A stretch of 64,000 nucleotides of DNA, from positions 248,001-312,000 of the forward strand of contig NZ_JASJOF010000005.1 of the NCBI RefSeq assembly GCF_030163795.1, written 5' to 3'. Shown here one piece after another: positions 8,496 through 17,412 of the stretch. Source of the DNA: Roseicyclus marinus (GTDB lineage: Bacteria; Pseudomonadota; Alphaproteobacteria; Rhodobacterales; Rhodobacteraceae). Under the pieces are notes generated by a model, which worked only from the letters and a program-made list of their open reading frames with translations, was not told the DNA's origin and did no database searches. The first letter of the stretch is position 1. Every line of letters begins with the position of its first letter. Both the position numbers and the translations under genes were made by a program.

Positions 8496-9446
8496 ATGAA
8501 ATTCAGCCAGACGCATCTCTTGGGGATCGAAGACCTCCACCCGATGGAGATCACGATGCTGCTCGACCGGGCCAATGTGCATGCCGAGGCCGAGCGCGGC
8601 AGCCGCCAGCATGGCGAACCGCTCAAGGGTCTGACCCAGATCAACATGTTTTTCGAGGCCTCGACCCGCACCCAAGCCAGCTTCGAGATCGCGGGCAAAC
8701 GGCTGGGCGCGGATGTGATGAACATGGCGATGGCGGCAAGCTCCCTCAAAAAGGGCGAGACGCTGATCGACACGGCACTGACACTGAATGCCATGCACCC
8801 CGACCTGCTGGTCGTGCGTCACCCCCATTCGGGCGCGGTCAAGCTTTTGGCGGACAAAGTGAATTGCGCGGTTCTGAACGCGGGCGACGGGCGGCATGAA
8901 CACCCGACCCAAGCGCTCCTCGACGCGCTGACGATCAAACGCGCCAAGGGCCGCATCCACAGGCTGAACATCGCGATTTGCGGCGATATCGCCCACAGCC
9001 GCGTGGCGCGGTCCAACATCTTCCTTCTGGGTCGGATGGAAAACCGCGTGCGCCTTGTCGGTCCTCCGACCCTGATCCCGGCTGGCGCGGCGGATTGGGG
9101 GGTCGAGGTCTACGACGACATGGCCGAGGGGCTGCGCGACGTCGATGTGGTGATGATGCTGCGCCTTCAGAAAGAACGGATGGACGGAGCCTTCATCCCG
9201 TCCGAACGCGAATATTTCCACCGTTTCGGCCTGAATGCCGAAAAACTGTCCTACGCCAAACCCGACGCCATCGTCATGCATCCGGGTCCGATGAACCGCG
9301 GCGTCGAAATCGACGGGACCATCGCCGACGACATCAACCGCTCGGTCATTCAGGAGCAGGTGGAAATGGGTGTGGCCGTCCGTATGGCCGCGATGGAGCT
9401 TTTGGCCGAAAACCTGCGCGCCCGGCGGGAAAAGGGCGCGGCATGA
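8496..9446 (+). CDS. pyrB: Aspartate carbamoyltransferase catalytic subunit
   Basis: A 316-residue enzyme joining carbamoyl phosphate to aspartate, the first committed step of pyrimidine synthesis. The carbamoyl-phosphate loop S56-T-R-T59 (in FFEASTRTQ), the lysine-containing SSLKKGET segment near residue 85, and H136-P-T-Q139 ([10 protein letters not shown]) are intact, so the protein should be active. The length matches the catalytic chain alone. No pyrI-type regulatory gene follows. Instead it begins a tightly overlapped operon: the next start codon overlaps its stop (ATGA at 9443-9446), and a dihydroorotase-like gene lies four genes on. In Pseudomonas a comparable pyrB-pyrC' pair forms a dodecamer. 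Confidence 0.97.
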   Translation: MKFSQTHLLGIEDLHPMEITMLLDRANVHAEAERGSRQHGEPLKGLTQINMFFEASTRTQASFEIAGKRLGADVMNMAMAASSLKKGETLIDTALTLNAMHPDLLVVRHPHSGAVKLLADKVNCAVLNAGDGRHEHPTQALLDALTIKRAKGRIHRLNIAICGDIAHSRVARSNIFLLGRMENRVRLVGPPTLIPAGAADWGVEVYDDMAEGLRDVDVVMMLRLQKERMDGAFIPSEREYFHRFGLNAEKLSYAKPDAIVMHPGPMNRGVEIDGTIADDINRSVIQEQVEMGVAVRMAAMELLAENLRARREKGAA

Positions 9447-9943
9447 CGGACAGCCTGCACGTCTTCGCCATCACCGCGCCCGAAGGGCTAAGGCACACCC
9501 ACCTGACCCGGGCCGAAGGGTTGGCCGCCGATCTGCCCCCGCTGACGGACTGGCTGGGGGCCGAGGTCGACACCGACCAGATCGAGCTTTTCCCCGTCCG
9601 CGATCTGGGCGACATGGCCCTGTCCGATTACATCACCATGGCCTTTGCCCCGGAACCCATCGCGCCCGACAGCCTGCGCCGGATCAATGCGATCAAGGGC
9701 CATGTGCTGCTGGTGCCCGAAAGCGCCCTGTCGGAGGAACCTGCGCCAACGGCCGATGCGCGGCTGGTCGCCTCTCTCCCCCTTGCGCGGGCCGATCACG
9801 CGGCCAGCCTGCCAAAGGCCGATGTCACGCCGATGCCCCGCCCGCCTGCCCCCCAACCGCCGCGGCAACGGATCGGTTCCGGCGCGCTTTGGGCCATCGC
9901 CGGGCTCGGCTTGCTGCTCCTTCTTGTGCTTTTGGTGCTGTGA
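9443..9943 (+). CDS. Uncharacterised protein with C-terminal membrane anchor
   Basis: A 166-residue protein beginning [20 protein letters not shown]. Its start overlaps the pyrB stop by 4 bp. The first about 110 residues are soluble, with acidic and hydrophobic alternation. A Pro/Arg-rich linker (about 128-142) follows, and the last about 20 residues ([19 protein letters not shown]) form one hydrophobic helix, giving a tail-anchored topology. I do not recognise the soluble domain. Its stop overlaps the next start by one base (TGATG). The coupling suggests co-expression with pyrB and the dihydroorotase-like gene, but no pyrimidine role can be read from the sequence. Confidence 0.8.
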   Translation: MTDSLHVFAITAPEGLRHTHLTRAEGLAADLPPLTDWLGAEVDTDQIELFPVRDLGDMALSDYITMAFAPEPIAPDSLRRINAIKGHVLLVPESALSEEPAPTADARLVASLPLARADHAASLPKADVTPMPRPPAPQPPRQRIGSGALWAIAGLGLLLLLVLLVL

Positions 9944-10395
9944 TGGACCCGCATCTGCCCACCCGCAGCCTTTTTGTGCCCGAGACCCAGCTTGACCCGG
10001 GCGAAGCGGTCATCGCGCAGTTTCACGCGGATCGCGCCACCTATTGGCGGGAAAACGCGTGGCTTGCGGCGATCGCCATGGCGGCGGGCATGGCGATCCT
10101 CTGGGCGCTTGGCAATGAACATGTCTGGACAGGTGCTGTCGGCGGCCTTTTGGCCATCGCGGTGCGCGCGCTTTACCTGTCCTCGGACGAAACCAAGATG
10201 CGCTGGGACCTGACCGACCGGCGGCTTCTCGGACCCGGCCCGCGCGTCATCGCGCTGGAAAACATCACGCAGGTCAACACGATCTTTTCCGCCGTGCAGG
10301 TCGTGACCGTGACCGGCGACAAGCACCTGTTGAAATACCAGGCGGATGCCGAGGCCACCAAGGCCCGCATCGACGCCGCACGAGGGCAGACATGA
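9943..10395 (+). CDS. bPH-like membrane protein, small
   Basis: A 150-residue protein with two hydrophobic helices (about residues 37-56 and 62-81) followed by a C-terminal globular part containing RWDLTDRRLLGPGPRVIALENI and VVTVTG. This pattern of two helices plus a 'LTDRR' strand motif resembles bacterial pleckstrin-homology (bPH2/YdbT-like) membrane proteins, whose function is generally unknown. It sits in the overlapping pyrB-to-plsY operon and its stop overlaps the next start by 4 bp. The similarity to the downstream gene's LTDRR motif suggests the two are distant paralogues. The domain assignment is by eye. Confidence 0.75.
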   Translation: MDPHLPTRSLFVPETQLDPGEAVIAQFHADRATYWRENAWLAAIAMAAGMAILWALGNEHVWTGAVGGLLAIAVRALYLSSDETKMRWDLTDRRLLGPGPRVIALENITQVNTIFSAVQVVTVTGDKHLLKYQADAEATKARIDAARGQT

Positions 10396-11018
10396 CGCAG
10401 GGCTCGGGCTGGGACGACATTCTGGAACCGGGCGAAACGGTCCTGTGGCAAGGCCAGCCCCTGCCGGGCATCATCTGGCGTGACATGATCGGGGGACGCC
10501 TGCCGATCGGCATCATCTTCACGGCGTTTTCGACATTCTGGATCGGGCTCACAATCTGGATGGCCGCCTCCATCGACGGGCCGATCCTGCTGCGTTTGTT
10601 GTTTCCGATGGCCGGTTTGCCGTTCCTTGGCATCGGGGTCTACATGCTTGTCGGTCACCTCTACTGGGACGCGCTGGTGCGGGGCGGCACATGGTACACG
10701 CTGACCGACCGCCGCGCCTTCATCGCCACCGACGTATTCGGACGGCGCAAGCTCGACAGCTACCCGATTGACGAGATGACCGGGTTGAGCCTGCGCGACG
10801 GCGTCCCCGGCGACGTGATCTTCGGGACCGTGACCCATTCCTTTCGGCGCCGCGCGGCGGCACCGCACCGCAGGCGCAATCGGATGACGACGAGCACCCG
10901 GGTCCAGCTGGGCTTTCGCCACATCGCCGAAGCGCGCAAGGTCTGGCGCATGATCCGGGACCGGCAGGCGGCGATGACGGCGGCCGCGCGCGACATTCAG
11001 GAGGACGAGACGCCATGA
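10392..11018 (+). CDS. bPH-like membrane protein, larger paralogue
   Basis: A 208-residue protein. An N-terminal ILEPGETVLWQGQP segment is typical of the start of bacterial PH-domain membrane proteins. Two hydrophobic helices follow (about 38-60 and 69-92), then TWYTLTDRRAFIATDVFGRR, matching the PH-like core also seen in the preceding gene. The C-terminal part is basic (SFRRRAAAPHRRRNR), then amphipathic. It overlaps both neighbours by 4 bp (10392-10395 and 11015-11018), so translation is coupled through to the dihydroorotase-like gene. Function is unknown; a membrane-associated partner of the pyrimidine or phospholipid enzymes in this operon is only a guess. Confidence 0.75.
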   Translation: MTQGSGWDDILEPGETVLWQGQPLPGIIWRDMIGGRLPIGIIFTAFSTFWIGLTIWMAASIDGPILLRLLFPMAGLPFLGIGVYMLVGHLYWDALVRGGTWYTLTDRRAFIATDVFGRRKLDSYPIDEMTGLSLRDGVPGDVIFGTVTHSFRRRAAAPHRRRNRMTTSTRVQLGFRHIAEARKVWRMIRDRQAAMTAAARDIQEDETP

Positions 11019-12298
11019 CCAACGCGCTGCTTCGCAACGCCCGCCTGATCGACCCCGAGGCGGGGACCGAGCGGCTGGGCTGGCTCCGGATCGAGGGGGG
11101 GCGCATCGCCGAAACGGGCGAAGGTCCGCGCGCAGGCGGGATCGACTGCCACGGTGCCTGCCTTGCACCCGGCATCGTGGACATCGGGGTCAAGGTCGGC
11201 GAACCGGGTGAACGCCACAAGGAAAGCTTCCGCACCGCAGGCCGCGCGGCGGCGGCGGGCGGCGTCACCACCATGGTCACCCGCCCCGACACAGCCACCC
11301 CCATCGACACACCCGAGGTGCTGGAATTCGTCACCCGCCGCGCGCAGCAGGATGCAAGCGTCAAGGTTCGGCCCATGGCCGCCCTGACCCGCGGCCGCGA
11401 GGGCCGCGAGATGACCGAGATCGGCTTTTTGCTGGATGCGGGCGCTGTCGCCTTCACCGATGGCGATGCGGTCACCGCCAATACCAAGGTCCTGTCGCGC
11501 TGCATGACCTATGCCCGCTCGCTCGGCGCGCTGATCGTGGGCCACCCGCAGGAACCGGGTCTGAGCGAGGGGGCGGCGGTAACTTCGGGCAAATTCGCCT
11601 CGCTGCGCGGTCTGCCCGCCGTCTCTCCCATGGCCGAGCGGATGGGGCTGGAGCGTGATCTCGCCTTGGTCGAGATGACGCGCGTGCGCTATCATGCCGA
11701 CCAGATCACGACCGCCACCGCCCTGCCCGCACTGGCCCGCGCCAAGGCCGCGGGTCTCGACGTGACGGCGGGGGTGTCGATCCACCACCTGACACTGAAT
11801 GCGCTCGACGTCGGCGATTACCGAACCTTCTTCAAGGTCAAGCCACCGCTCCGTGACGAGGAGGACAGGCTCGCCATGGTCGAGGCGGTGCGCGACGGGC
11901 TGATCGACGTGATCTGTTCCATGCACACCCCGCAGGACGAGGAAAGCAAACGCCTGCCCTACGAGGCCGCGGCCTCGGGCGCGGTGGGGCTGGAAACCCT
12001 GCTCCCCGCCGCCCTGCGCCTCTACCATGCCGAGGCGCTGGACCTGCCGCACCTGTTCCGGGCGCTGTCGCTGAACCCGGCGCGGCGTCTGGGGCTTGAG
12101 GGCGGGCGGCTTGCGCCCGGCGCACCGGCCGATCTGGTTCTGTTCGACCCCGACATTCCCTATATCCTCGACCGCTACGCATTGCATTCCAAGTCGCGCA
12201 ACACGCCCTTCGATGGGCAAAGGATGCAGGGGCGCGTCCTGCGCACATGGGTGGATGGGGCCGTGGTCTATGACCGCGCGCAGGAGAAGGCGGCATGA
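11015..12298 (+). CDS. Dihydroorotase-like protein, metal ligands lost (probable PyrC' type)
   Basis: A 427-residue amidohydrolase of the class I dihydroorotase family, as shown by the overall layout: PGIVDIGVKVGEPGERHKESF, AAAGGVTTMVTRPDTATP, SIHHLTLNAL, FFKVKPPLR and the C-terminal NPARRLGLEGGRLAPGAPADLVLFDP. The key residues do not fit an active enzyme. The metal-binding HxH of the 'DxHxHxREPG' motif is replaced by G58-V-K60, and the catalytic aspartate of 'ATDHAPH' is absent (C301-S-M-H-T-P-Q307). I therefore read it as a non-catalytic PyrC'-type protein that may assemble with the PyrB encoded in the same operon, as described for Pseudomonas. An active dihydroorotase would have to be encoded elsewhere. 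It overlaps plsY by 4 bp. Confidence 0.88.
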   Translation: MTNALLRNARLIDPEAGTERLGWLRIEGGRIAETGEGPRAGGIDCHGACLAPGIVDIGVKVGEPGERHKESFRTAGRAAAAGGVTTMVTRPDTATPIDTPEVLEFVTRRAQQDASVKVRPMAALTRGREGREMTEIGFLLDAGAVAFTDGDAVTANTKVLSRCMTYARSLGALIVGHPQEPGLSEGAAVTSGKFASLRGLPAVSPMAERMGLERDLALVEMTRVRYHADQITTATALPALARAKAAGLDVTAGVSIHHLTLNALDVGDYRTFFKVKPPLRDEEDRLAMVEAVRDGLIDVICSMHTPQDEESKRLPYEAAASGAVGLETLLPAALRLYHAEALDLPHLFRALSLNPARRLGLEGGRLAPGAPADLVLFDPDIPYILDRYALHSKSRNTPFDGQRMQGRVLRTWVDGAVVYDRAQEKAA

Positions 12299-12912
12299 TC
12301 CCCATCCTCGAGACGGGCCCCGCGTTTCTGGGAGTGGTGGGCCTGTTGGCCTATGTGCTGGGCTCCGTGCCCTTCGGCATCGTCATGGCGCGCCTCTTCG
12401 GGCTGGGCGATCTGCGCAAGATCGGCTCTGGCAATATCGGCGCCACCAACGTGCTGCGCACCGGCAACAAGCTGGCGGCTTTCCTGACGCTAGTGCTGGA
12501 CGCGGGCAAGGGTGGCATCGCGGTGCTGGTCGCGCGCGCGCTTGTGGGTGAGGATGCGGCGCAGGTCGCGGGGTTCGCGGCTTTCCTCGGCCATTGTTTC
12601 CCCGTCTTCATCGGGTTCAAGGGCGGCAAGGGGGTCGCAACCTTCCTCGGGACGCTGCTCGCGCTGGCATGGCCCGTCGGTCTCGCCGCCTGCGCGACTT
12701 GGGCCGCGGTTGCGGCCGTCACGCGGATCTCGTCGCTCTCGGCACTGGTGGCGGCGGCGCTGTCGCCGGTCTGGGCCATCGTGCTCGGACAGGGAACGGC
12801 AGCGCTTTTGCTCGTCTTGCTTGCTGGCCTGATCTTTTGGCGGCACGCGGCCAATATCTCACGCCTGATCGCGGGAACGGAGCCTAGGATCGGAAGGTCC
12901 ACCAAGGACTGA
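12295..12912 (+). CDS. plsY: Glycerol-3-phosphate acyltransferase (acyl-phosphate dependent)
   Basis: A 205-residue integral membrane enzyme that transfers an acyl group from acyl phosphate to glycerol-3-phosphate, the first step of phospholipid synthesis. The family blocks are evident: GSVPFGIVMARLFGLGDLRKIGSGNIGATNVLR (about 22-54), a GGKGVATFLG loop (about 108-117) and the C-terminal RHAANISRLIAGTEPRIG. About five hydrophobic helices are visible. It is the last gene of the overlapped pyrB operon, which thus links pyrimidine-family genes to lipid synthesis, probably by position alone. DUF805 follows after about 100 bp. Confidence 0.96.
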   Translation: MIPILETGPAFLGVVGLLAYVLGSVPFGIVMARLFGLGDLRKIGSGNIGATNVLRTGNKLAAFLTLVLDAGKGGIAVLVARALVGEDAAQVAGFAAFLGHCFPVFIGFKGGKGVATFLGTLLALAWPVGLAACATWAAVAAVTRISSLSALVAAALSPVWAIVLGQGTAALLLVLLAGLIFWRHAANISRLIAGTEPRIGRSTKD

Positions 12913-13014
12913 GGCACCCGCCGCTTTTCGTGGAAACTCCTCACGCATGCCCCGATTTTGCCGCCTTGCGCGCCGACCCTGTGGCCCGGAACCGGACAGC
13001 CAAAAGGGTCGGAG

Positions 13015-13683
13015 ATGGGACCGTTCAAAGCTATTGCGACGTGTTATGCGAAGTCTCTGACCTTCTCGGGCCGCGCCCGGAGGTCGGAGTATTGGTGGTT
13101 TGCGCTTTTTTTGCTGCTCGCTGGTATGGCCATTCATGTTGGGGCGACCGCTTGGGCGCTGCACGACCCGGCCTTGGTCGCCGCGTTTCAGGATCCAGCA
13201 CGGATCGAAATCTGGGCCAAGCGGCAAGACAACCTCTGGCTCATGCTGATCGGGGGATTGGTCGCCTATCTGCTGCTGTTCTGCCTGCCGCAATTGTCCG
13301 TCACGGTCCGCCGCCTCCATGACACGAACCGGAGCGGTTGGTTCATCTTCATGCCCACGCTTGTCGGACTTGGCTCCATTATCGCAACGGTCGTCATTGC
13401 CATGGGCGGCGGCGCGGGGGCAACGCCGCTGATCTTGCTGATCCTGTCAGCGCCGATCCTCGCCTATCTTTGGTTCTTTGTCGTGCTGTGCCTGCCGGGC
13501 ACACATGGGAGCAACCGGTTCGGCACGGATCCGATCAAGGGCCGCAGGCGGCGCGCACCCGACCATCCGGCCTTTGCCATGCCCGCCACGCCCGAGGAAC
13601 GCGCAAGCTTCGAGGCGGCGAGACGTGCCGAAATCCAGGACTACTACCGCAAGAACGTGCTGGCGAACGTGACGCGCGCCTGA
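13015..13683 (+). CDS. DUF805 membrane protein
   Basis: A 222-residue protein. I chose the start MGPFKAIATCYAKSLTFSGRARRSEYWWF because DUF805 proteins begin with a short amphipathic stretch followed by the 'F.GRA.RSEYW' motif; the 19 residues upstream do not fit. There are four hydrophobic helices (about 27-45, 80-98, 115-140, 145-165), and the second half of the motif, VRRLHDTNRSGW, is at about 100-111. A basic cytoplasmic tail (RRRRAPDH) and a charged C-terminal helix follow. DUF805 is a common inner-membrane family of unknown function. It is convergent with the glutamate-cysteine ligase gene, leaving only one base between them. Confidence 0.88.
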   Translation: MGPFKAIATCYAKSLTFSGRARRSEYWWFALFLLLAGMAIHVGATAWALHDPALVAAFQDPARIEIWAKRQDNLWLMLIGGLVAYLLLFCLPQLSVTVRRLHDTNRSGWFIFMPTLVGLGSIIATVVIAMGGGAGATPLILLILSAPILAYLWFFVVLCLPGTHGSNRFGTDPIKGRRRRAPDHPAFAMPATPEERASFEAARRAEIQDYYRKNVLANVTRA

Positions 13684-13684
13684 C

Positions 13685-15055
13685 TCAGTACCGGTGCGCC
13701 GCGTAGATGCGCGACAGGTCGCCCGCCCATTCCCCGCGATATTCCTCGAGCAATTCGTCCGCCGGCACGCGCCCCGTTTCAACGCTGTCCTTCAACGCGT
13801 TCAGGAAATGCGTCTCGTCCGGGATCAGGCCATCGGCGCCCGAACGCGCGCGGGCCTTCAGCCCGGTTTCGGCGATGGCCACGGCCTCGCGGGCGATGTC
13901 GTGCAGGCGGATGCCGCCCACCTGCCCCTGCAACGCATCGACCGAGGCTGCCACGCGCAGCGCGTCGCGCGTTTCGGCATCCCAATCCTTGACCAGATCC
14001 CATGCGGCATCCAGCGCCGACTGGTCATACATCAGACCGACCCAGAAGGCCGGCAGCGCGCACAGCCTGCGCCAAGGGCCGCCATCGGCACCGCGCATCT
14101 CGATGTATTTCTTGACGCGCGCCTCGGGGAACACGGTCGTCATGTGATCGGCCCAATCGCTCAGCGTCGGCACCTCGCCGGGCAGGGCAGGCAATTCACC
14201 CTTCAGGAAATCACGGAACGACTGGCCCAGCGCGTTGATGTATCTGCCGTCGCGGTAAACGAAATACATCGGCACATCGAGCACGTACTCGACCCAACGC
14301 TCGAACCCGAATCCGTCTTCGAAGACGAAGGGCAACATGCCGGTGCGCGCGGAATCAAGATCACGCCACACCCGGCTGCGCCACGATTTGTGACCGTTCG
14401 GCTTGCCGTCCAGAAACGGCGAATTGGCGAAAAGCGCGGTGGCCACGGGCTGCAGGGCCAAGGCCACGCGCAGTTTCTGCACCATGTCGGCCTCGGAGGC
14501 AAAATCGAGGTTCACCTGCACCGTGCAGGTGCGCCGCATCATGGTGGTTCCCATGGTGCCGACGGTCTGCATGTAGCCGTCCATCAGCTTGTAGCGCCCC
14601 TTGGGCATCAGCGGCATGTCCTCGTGCCGCCAGATCGGGGCCGCGCCCAGACCGATGAATTCCACCCCGATCGCATCGGCCACCTCGCGCACTTCGCGCA
14701 GGTGTTCGTTCACCTCGTCGCAGGTCTGGTGGATCGTCTCGAGCGGCGCGCCGGACAGTTCCAGCTGTCCACCGGGCTCAAGACTGACATTCGCGCCATC
14801 CTTGGTCAGACCGATGATGTTGCCGCCCTCGGCAACGGGCTGCCAGCCGAATTTCTGTTGCAACCCCTCCAGCACCGCCTTGATCGAGCGGGCGCCCTCG
14901 TAGGGGAGCGGCGCAAGCGTGTCGCGGCAATAACCGAATTTCTCGTGCTCGGTGCCGATCCGCCACTCGGATTTGGGCTTGCACCCCGAGGCGATGTATT
15001 CGGCCAGCTGCCCGTGATGTTCGATCGGGCCGCCGCCGGATTGGGGGATGGACAT
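13685..15055 (-). CDS. gshA: Glutamate-cysteine ligase
   Basis: A 456-residue enzyme catalysing ATP-dependent gamma-glutamylcysteine formation, the first step in glutathione synthesis. I start at MSIPQSGGGPIEHHGQLAEY; 13 more codons are open upstream but look less coding-like. The protein belongs to the alphaproteobacterial/plant-type GCS2 group: WRIGTEHEKFGY (about 31-42), SLEPGGQLELSGAPLETIH, MPKGRY, GTMGTTMMRRTCTVQVNLDF and EMRGADGGPWRRLCALPAFWVGL are all present and correspond to the substrate and metal sites of the family. It is cytosolic. It lies downstream of the rsmE/membrane-protein pair and convergent with DUF805. Confidence 0.95.
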   Translation of the reverse strand: MSIPQSGGGPIEHHGQLAEYIASGCKPKSEWRIGTEHEKFGYCRDTLAPLPYEGARSIKAVLEGLQQKFGWQPVAEGGNIIGLTKDGANVSLEPGGQLELSGAPLETIHQTCDEVNEHLREVREVADAIGVEFIGLGAAPIWRHEDMPLMPKGRYKLMDGYMQTVGTMGTTMMRRTCTVQVNLDFASEADMVQKLRVALALQPVATALFANSPFLDGKPNGHKSWRSRVWRDLDSARTGMLPFVFEDGFGFERWVEYVLDVPMYFVYRDGRYINALGQSFRDFLKGELPALPGEVPTLSDWADHMTTVFPEARVKKYIEMRGADGGPWRRLCALPAFWVGLMYDQSALDAAWDLVKDWDAETRDALRVAASVDALQGQVGGIRLHDIAREAVAIAETGLKARARSGADGLIPDETHFLNALKDSVETGRVPADELLEEYRGEWAGDLSRIYAAHRY

Positions 15056-15110
15056 GGGTGCTTCTTTCGCGCTCGGGCTGTGTTCGGAGGGCACAGGTGG
15101 CCCGGTGGCT

Positions 15111-15632
15111 CTATCCTGTCAAGGCCGGAGCGATCACGCGCCGCCACAGCATCTGTTCACCCATGCGCGTTTCCCTCCGAGCGGCCAACAGGCGTTGGCC
15201 GCCAAGACCCGGCAACGTGGTAAAGGCATCGAACAGCGCGTCGGCCCCAGCGGCGTCGACAGGCACCACCAGAAACTGCCCCGGCTCGCTCAAAATCCAG
15301 GCAGCCCTGCCATCATGGTCGCGCCGGATCGCAAGGCTGGTCAACTCGGCCAAAGAGACCGCACCGCCAGTTTGCGGACCCATGTAAAGGATACGCCCCT
15401 CCACCACCTGCACCACGCCGGGGCCCTCGCCCTCCGTGGCAAAGCGCGCGCGCCGCACCGCCGGGATCAGCGCCAAGGCGGCCAGCGCGGCCAGAACATA
15501 GCCGAACCCCTGAACGATGAACCCCGGCCGCGCCGCGATCCACAAGCCAAGGGCGATGACGCCGCAGGCCGCGATCACCTCGGACCAGCGGCGCAGCACC
15601 GCCGCCGCCTCAGGGCGGAGAAACCCGCTCAT
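15111..15632 (-). CDS. Uncharacterised membrane protein
   Basis: A 173-residue protein starting MSGFLRPEAAAVLRRWSEV; this start gives a 4-bp overlap with the rsmE stop (15629-15632), which supports it. Two hydrophobic helices (about 19-35 and 40-57) sit near the N-terminus. The C-terminal two thirds is soluble, beta-rich by eye (VVQVVEGRILYMGPQTGGAVSLAELTSLAIRR, WILSEPGQFLVVPVD) and ends in a basic segment. This layout recalls small membrane-anchored PH-like proteins, but I cannot assign a family. It probably shares a transcript with rsmE. Confidence 0.78.
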   Translation of the reverse strand: MSGFLRPEAAAVLRRWSEVIAACGVIALGLWIAARPGFIVQGFGYVLAALAALALIPAVRRARFATEGEGPGVVQVVEGRILYMGPQTGGAVSLAELTSLAIRRDHDGRAAWILSEPGQFLVVPVDAAGADALFDAFTTLPGLGGQRLLAARRETRMGEQMLWRRVIAPALTG

Positions 15633-16363
15633 CGCCAATCCCCGAGATGGGTCTGAAACAGCGTCAAGGCCGCCACCGCCGCGGTATCGGCGCGCAAGAT
15701 GCGCGGCCCGAGCGAGATGGGACAAACGAAGGACAAACCGTGCAGCCGGACACGCTCGGCTGACGAAAATCCGCCCTCGGGGCCAATCAGGATGGCCCAA
15801 GAGCCGACATCCTCAACCCTGTCGGGCAAGAGCGCGGATTGACCGACAGCGCCCTCATCCGCAAAGATCAGCCGCCGCTCGGCAGGCCAATCGGACAAAA
15901 CCACGTCCAGCCGGTGCAGATCGGCCACCTCGGGCACGAAGGTGCCGCCGCATTGCTCGGCGGCTTCCACCGCATGGGCCTGCAAGCGGTCCTGCCGGAT
16001 CCGCTCGGCATTGGTGAACTCGGTCTGAACCGGGACGATGTGCGCCGCCCCCATCTCGACCGCCTTTTCCACGATGAAATCGGTGCGCGCCTTCTTGATC
16101 GGCGCGAACAGAAGCCAGAGATCGGGCGGCAACAACAAAGGCGCTGTTTGCCGGTCGCAGCGCAGGACGCCGCCGCGCTTGCCCGCTTCGACCACAACGG
16201 CGGCCCATTCGCCCGCTTGCCCATTGAACAGCGCCACTTCGGCGCCCTGCCCCAGCCGCATGACGTTGAACAGGTAATTGGCCTGCTCCCGCGACAGGTC
16301 GACGGTTTGCCCCTGCCCCAAGGGCTGGTCTACATAGAGGCGTATCTTGGGACGGTCCGACAT
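15629..16363 (-). CDS. rsmE: 16S rRNA (uracil(1498)-N(3))-methyltransferase
   Basis: RsmE methylates N3 of U1498 in 16S rRNA using S-adenosylmethionine. I start at MSDRPKIRLYVDQPL (244 residues); an ATG three codons earlier is equally open. The N-terminal PUA-like domain contains HxxN-type residues in NYLFNVMRLGQGAEVALFNG. The C-terminal SPOUT domain has the deep-knot motifs ILIGPEGGFSSAERVRL and SLGPRILRADTAAVAAL, both typical of RsmE. The ubiA start lies 12 bp away on the opposite strand, so the promoters of the two genes must overlap. Confidence 0.95.
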   Translation of the reverse strand: MSDRPKIRLYVDQPLGQGQTVDLSREQANYLFNVMRLGQGAEVALFNGQAGEWAAVVVEAGKRGGVLRCDRQTAPLLLPPDLWLLFAPIKKARTDFIVEKAVEMGAAHIVPVQTEFTNAERIRQDRLQAHAVEAAEQCGGTFVPEVADLHRLDVVLSDWPAERRLIFADEGAVGQSALLPDRVEDVGSWAILIGPEGGFSSAERVRLHGLSFVCPISLGPRILRADTAAVAALTLFQTHLGDWR

Positions 16364-16375
16364 GAGGCGCAAACT

Positions 16376-17338
16376 ATGAGCGAGGCCAGCGAAACGCCAG
16401 AGGGTCAGGTGGCCGATGCCGTCCGGGGCAATTGGGTCGACCGGCTCGCGCCTGCGCCGACGCGCCCCTATCTGCGGCTAAGCCGTGCAGACCGGCCCAT
16501 CGGGACATGGCTTTTGCTCCTGCCCTGCTGGTGGGCGATCTTTCTGGCCGCGGCCTCGGGCGGAGCAGGCCTGTCGCTGCATGAGCTGTGGCTGTTCACG
16601 GGCTCGGCCATCGGGGCCTTCCTGATGCGGGGGGCGGGCTGCACCTGGAACGACATCACCGACCGCGACATCGACGGGTCGGTGGCACGCACCCGGTCGC
16701 GGCCCATCCCCTCGGGCCAGGTCAGCGTCAAGCAGGCGTTGGCATGGATGGTGGCGCAGGCGCTGGTGGCCTTTGGCATCCTTTTGACGTTCAACGTGCC
16801 TGCCATCCTTTTGGGGATCGCGTCGCTGGCCACCGTGGCGGTCTACCCCTTCGCCAAGCGGTTCACATGGTGGCCGCAGGTTTTTCTTGGCCTTGCCTTC
16901 AACTGGGGGGCGCTTTTGCTGTGGACGGCGCAGTCGGGCAGCCTCGGTTGGCCTGCCGTGCTGCTCTACTTGTCCGGGATCAGCTGGACGCTGTTCTACG
17001 ACACGATCTACGCCCATCAAGACCGTGAGGATGACGCCCTGATCGGGGTCAAATCCACCGCCCGGCTTTTCGCCGAAAACACGCATCTCTGGCTGCGGGC
17101 ATTCCTTGTGGCGACCGTGGCGCTGATGGGGCTGGCGGCGCTGATCGCGCTCGGGCAGGCGTCGGTTCTGGCGCTGGTTTTGGCGCTGGCGGGGATCTGG
17201 GGCATGGGGTGGCATATGCTGTGGCAGCTGCAACGCCTCGATATCGACGATGCCGCGATCTGCCTGCGGCTGTTCCGGTCCAACCGGGATACGGGCCTGA
17301 TCCCTGCGCTGTTTTTCGCCGCAGCGGCACTGGTCTGA
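16376..17338 (+). CDS. ubiA: 4-hydroxybenzoate polyprenyltransferase
   Basis: A 320-residue membrane prenyltransferase attaching the polyprenyl tail to 4-hydroxybenzoate in ubiquinone synthesis. Both Asp-rich magnesium/diphosphate motifs are present: NDITDRDIDGSVARTRSRP (N92-D100 and following) and YDTIYAHQDREDDALIGVKST. About eight hydrophobic helices are visible. The N-terminal about 40 residues are hydrophilic with RPYLRLSRADRPIGTWLLLLP, typical of the family. The start codon lies only 12 bp from the divergent rsmE start. The same substrate, 4-hydroxybenzoate, is consumed by PobA encoded about 44 kb away in this window, a possible metabolic competition. Confidence 0.95.
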   Translation: MSEASETPEGQVADAVRGNWVDRLAPAPTRPYLRLSRADRPIGTWLLLLPCWWAIFLAAASGGAGLSLHELWLFTGSAIGAFLMRGAGCTWNDITDRDIDGSVARTRSRPIPSGQVSVKQALAWMVAQALVAFGILLTFNVPAILLGIASLATVAVYPFAKRFTWWPQVFLGLAFNWGALLLWTAQSGSLGWPAVLLYLSGISWTLFYDTIYAHQDREDDALIGVKSTARLFAENTHLWLRAFLVATVALMGLAALIALGQASVLALVLALAGIWGMGWHMLWQLQRLDIDDAAICLRLFRSNRDTGLIPALFFAAAALV

Positions 17339-17412
17339 TTGAACCCCGGTCCGCAAGCCTGTAACCCCAAGCTCAACGCACGCCCGCCGGGCAGCCCCTG
17401 ACGAAACGGCCC

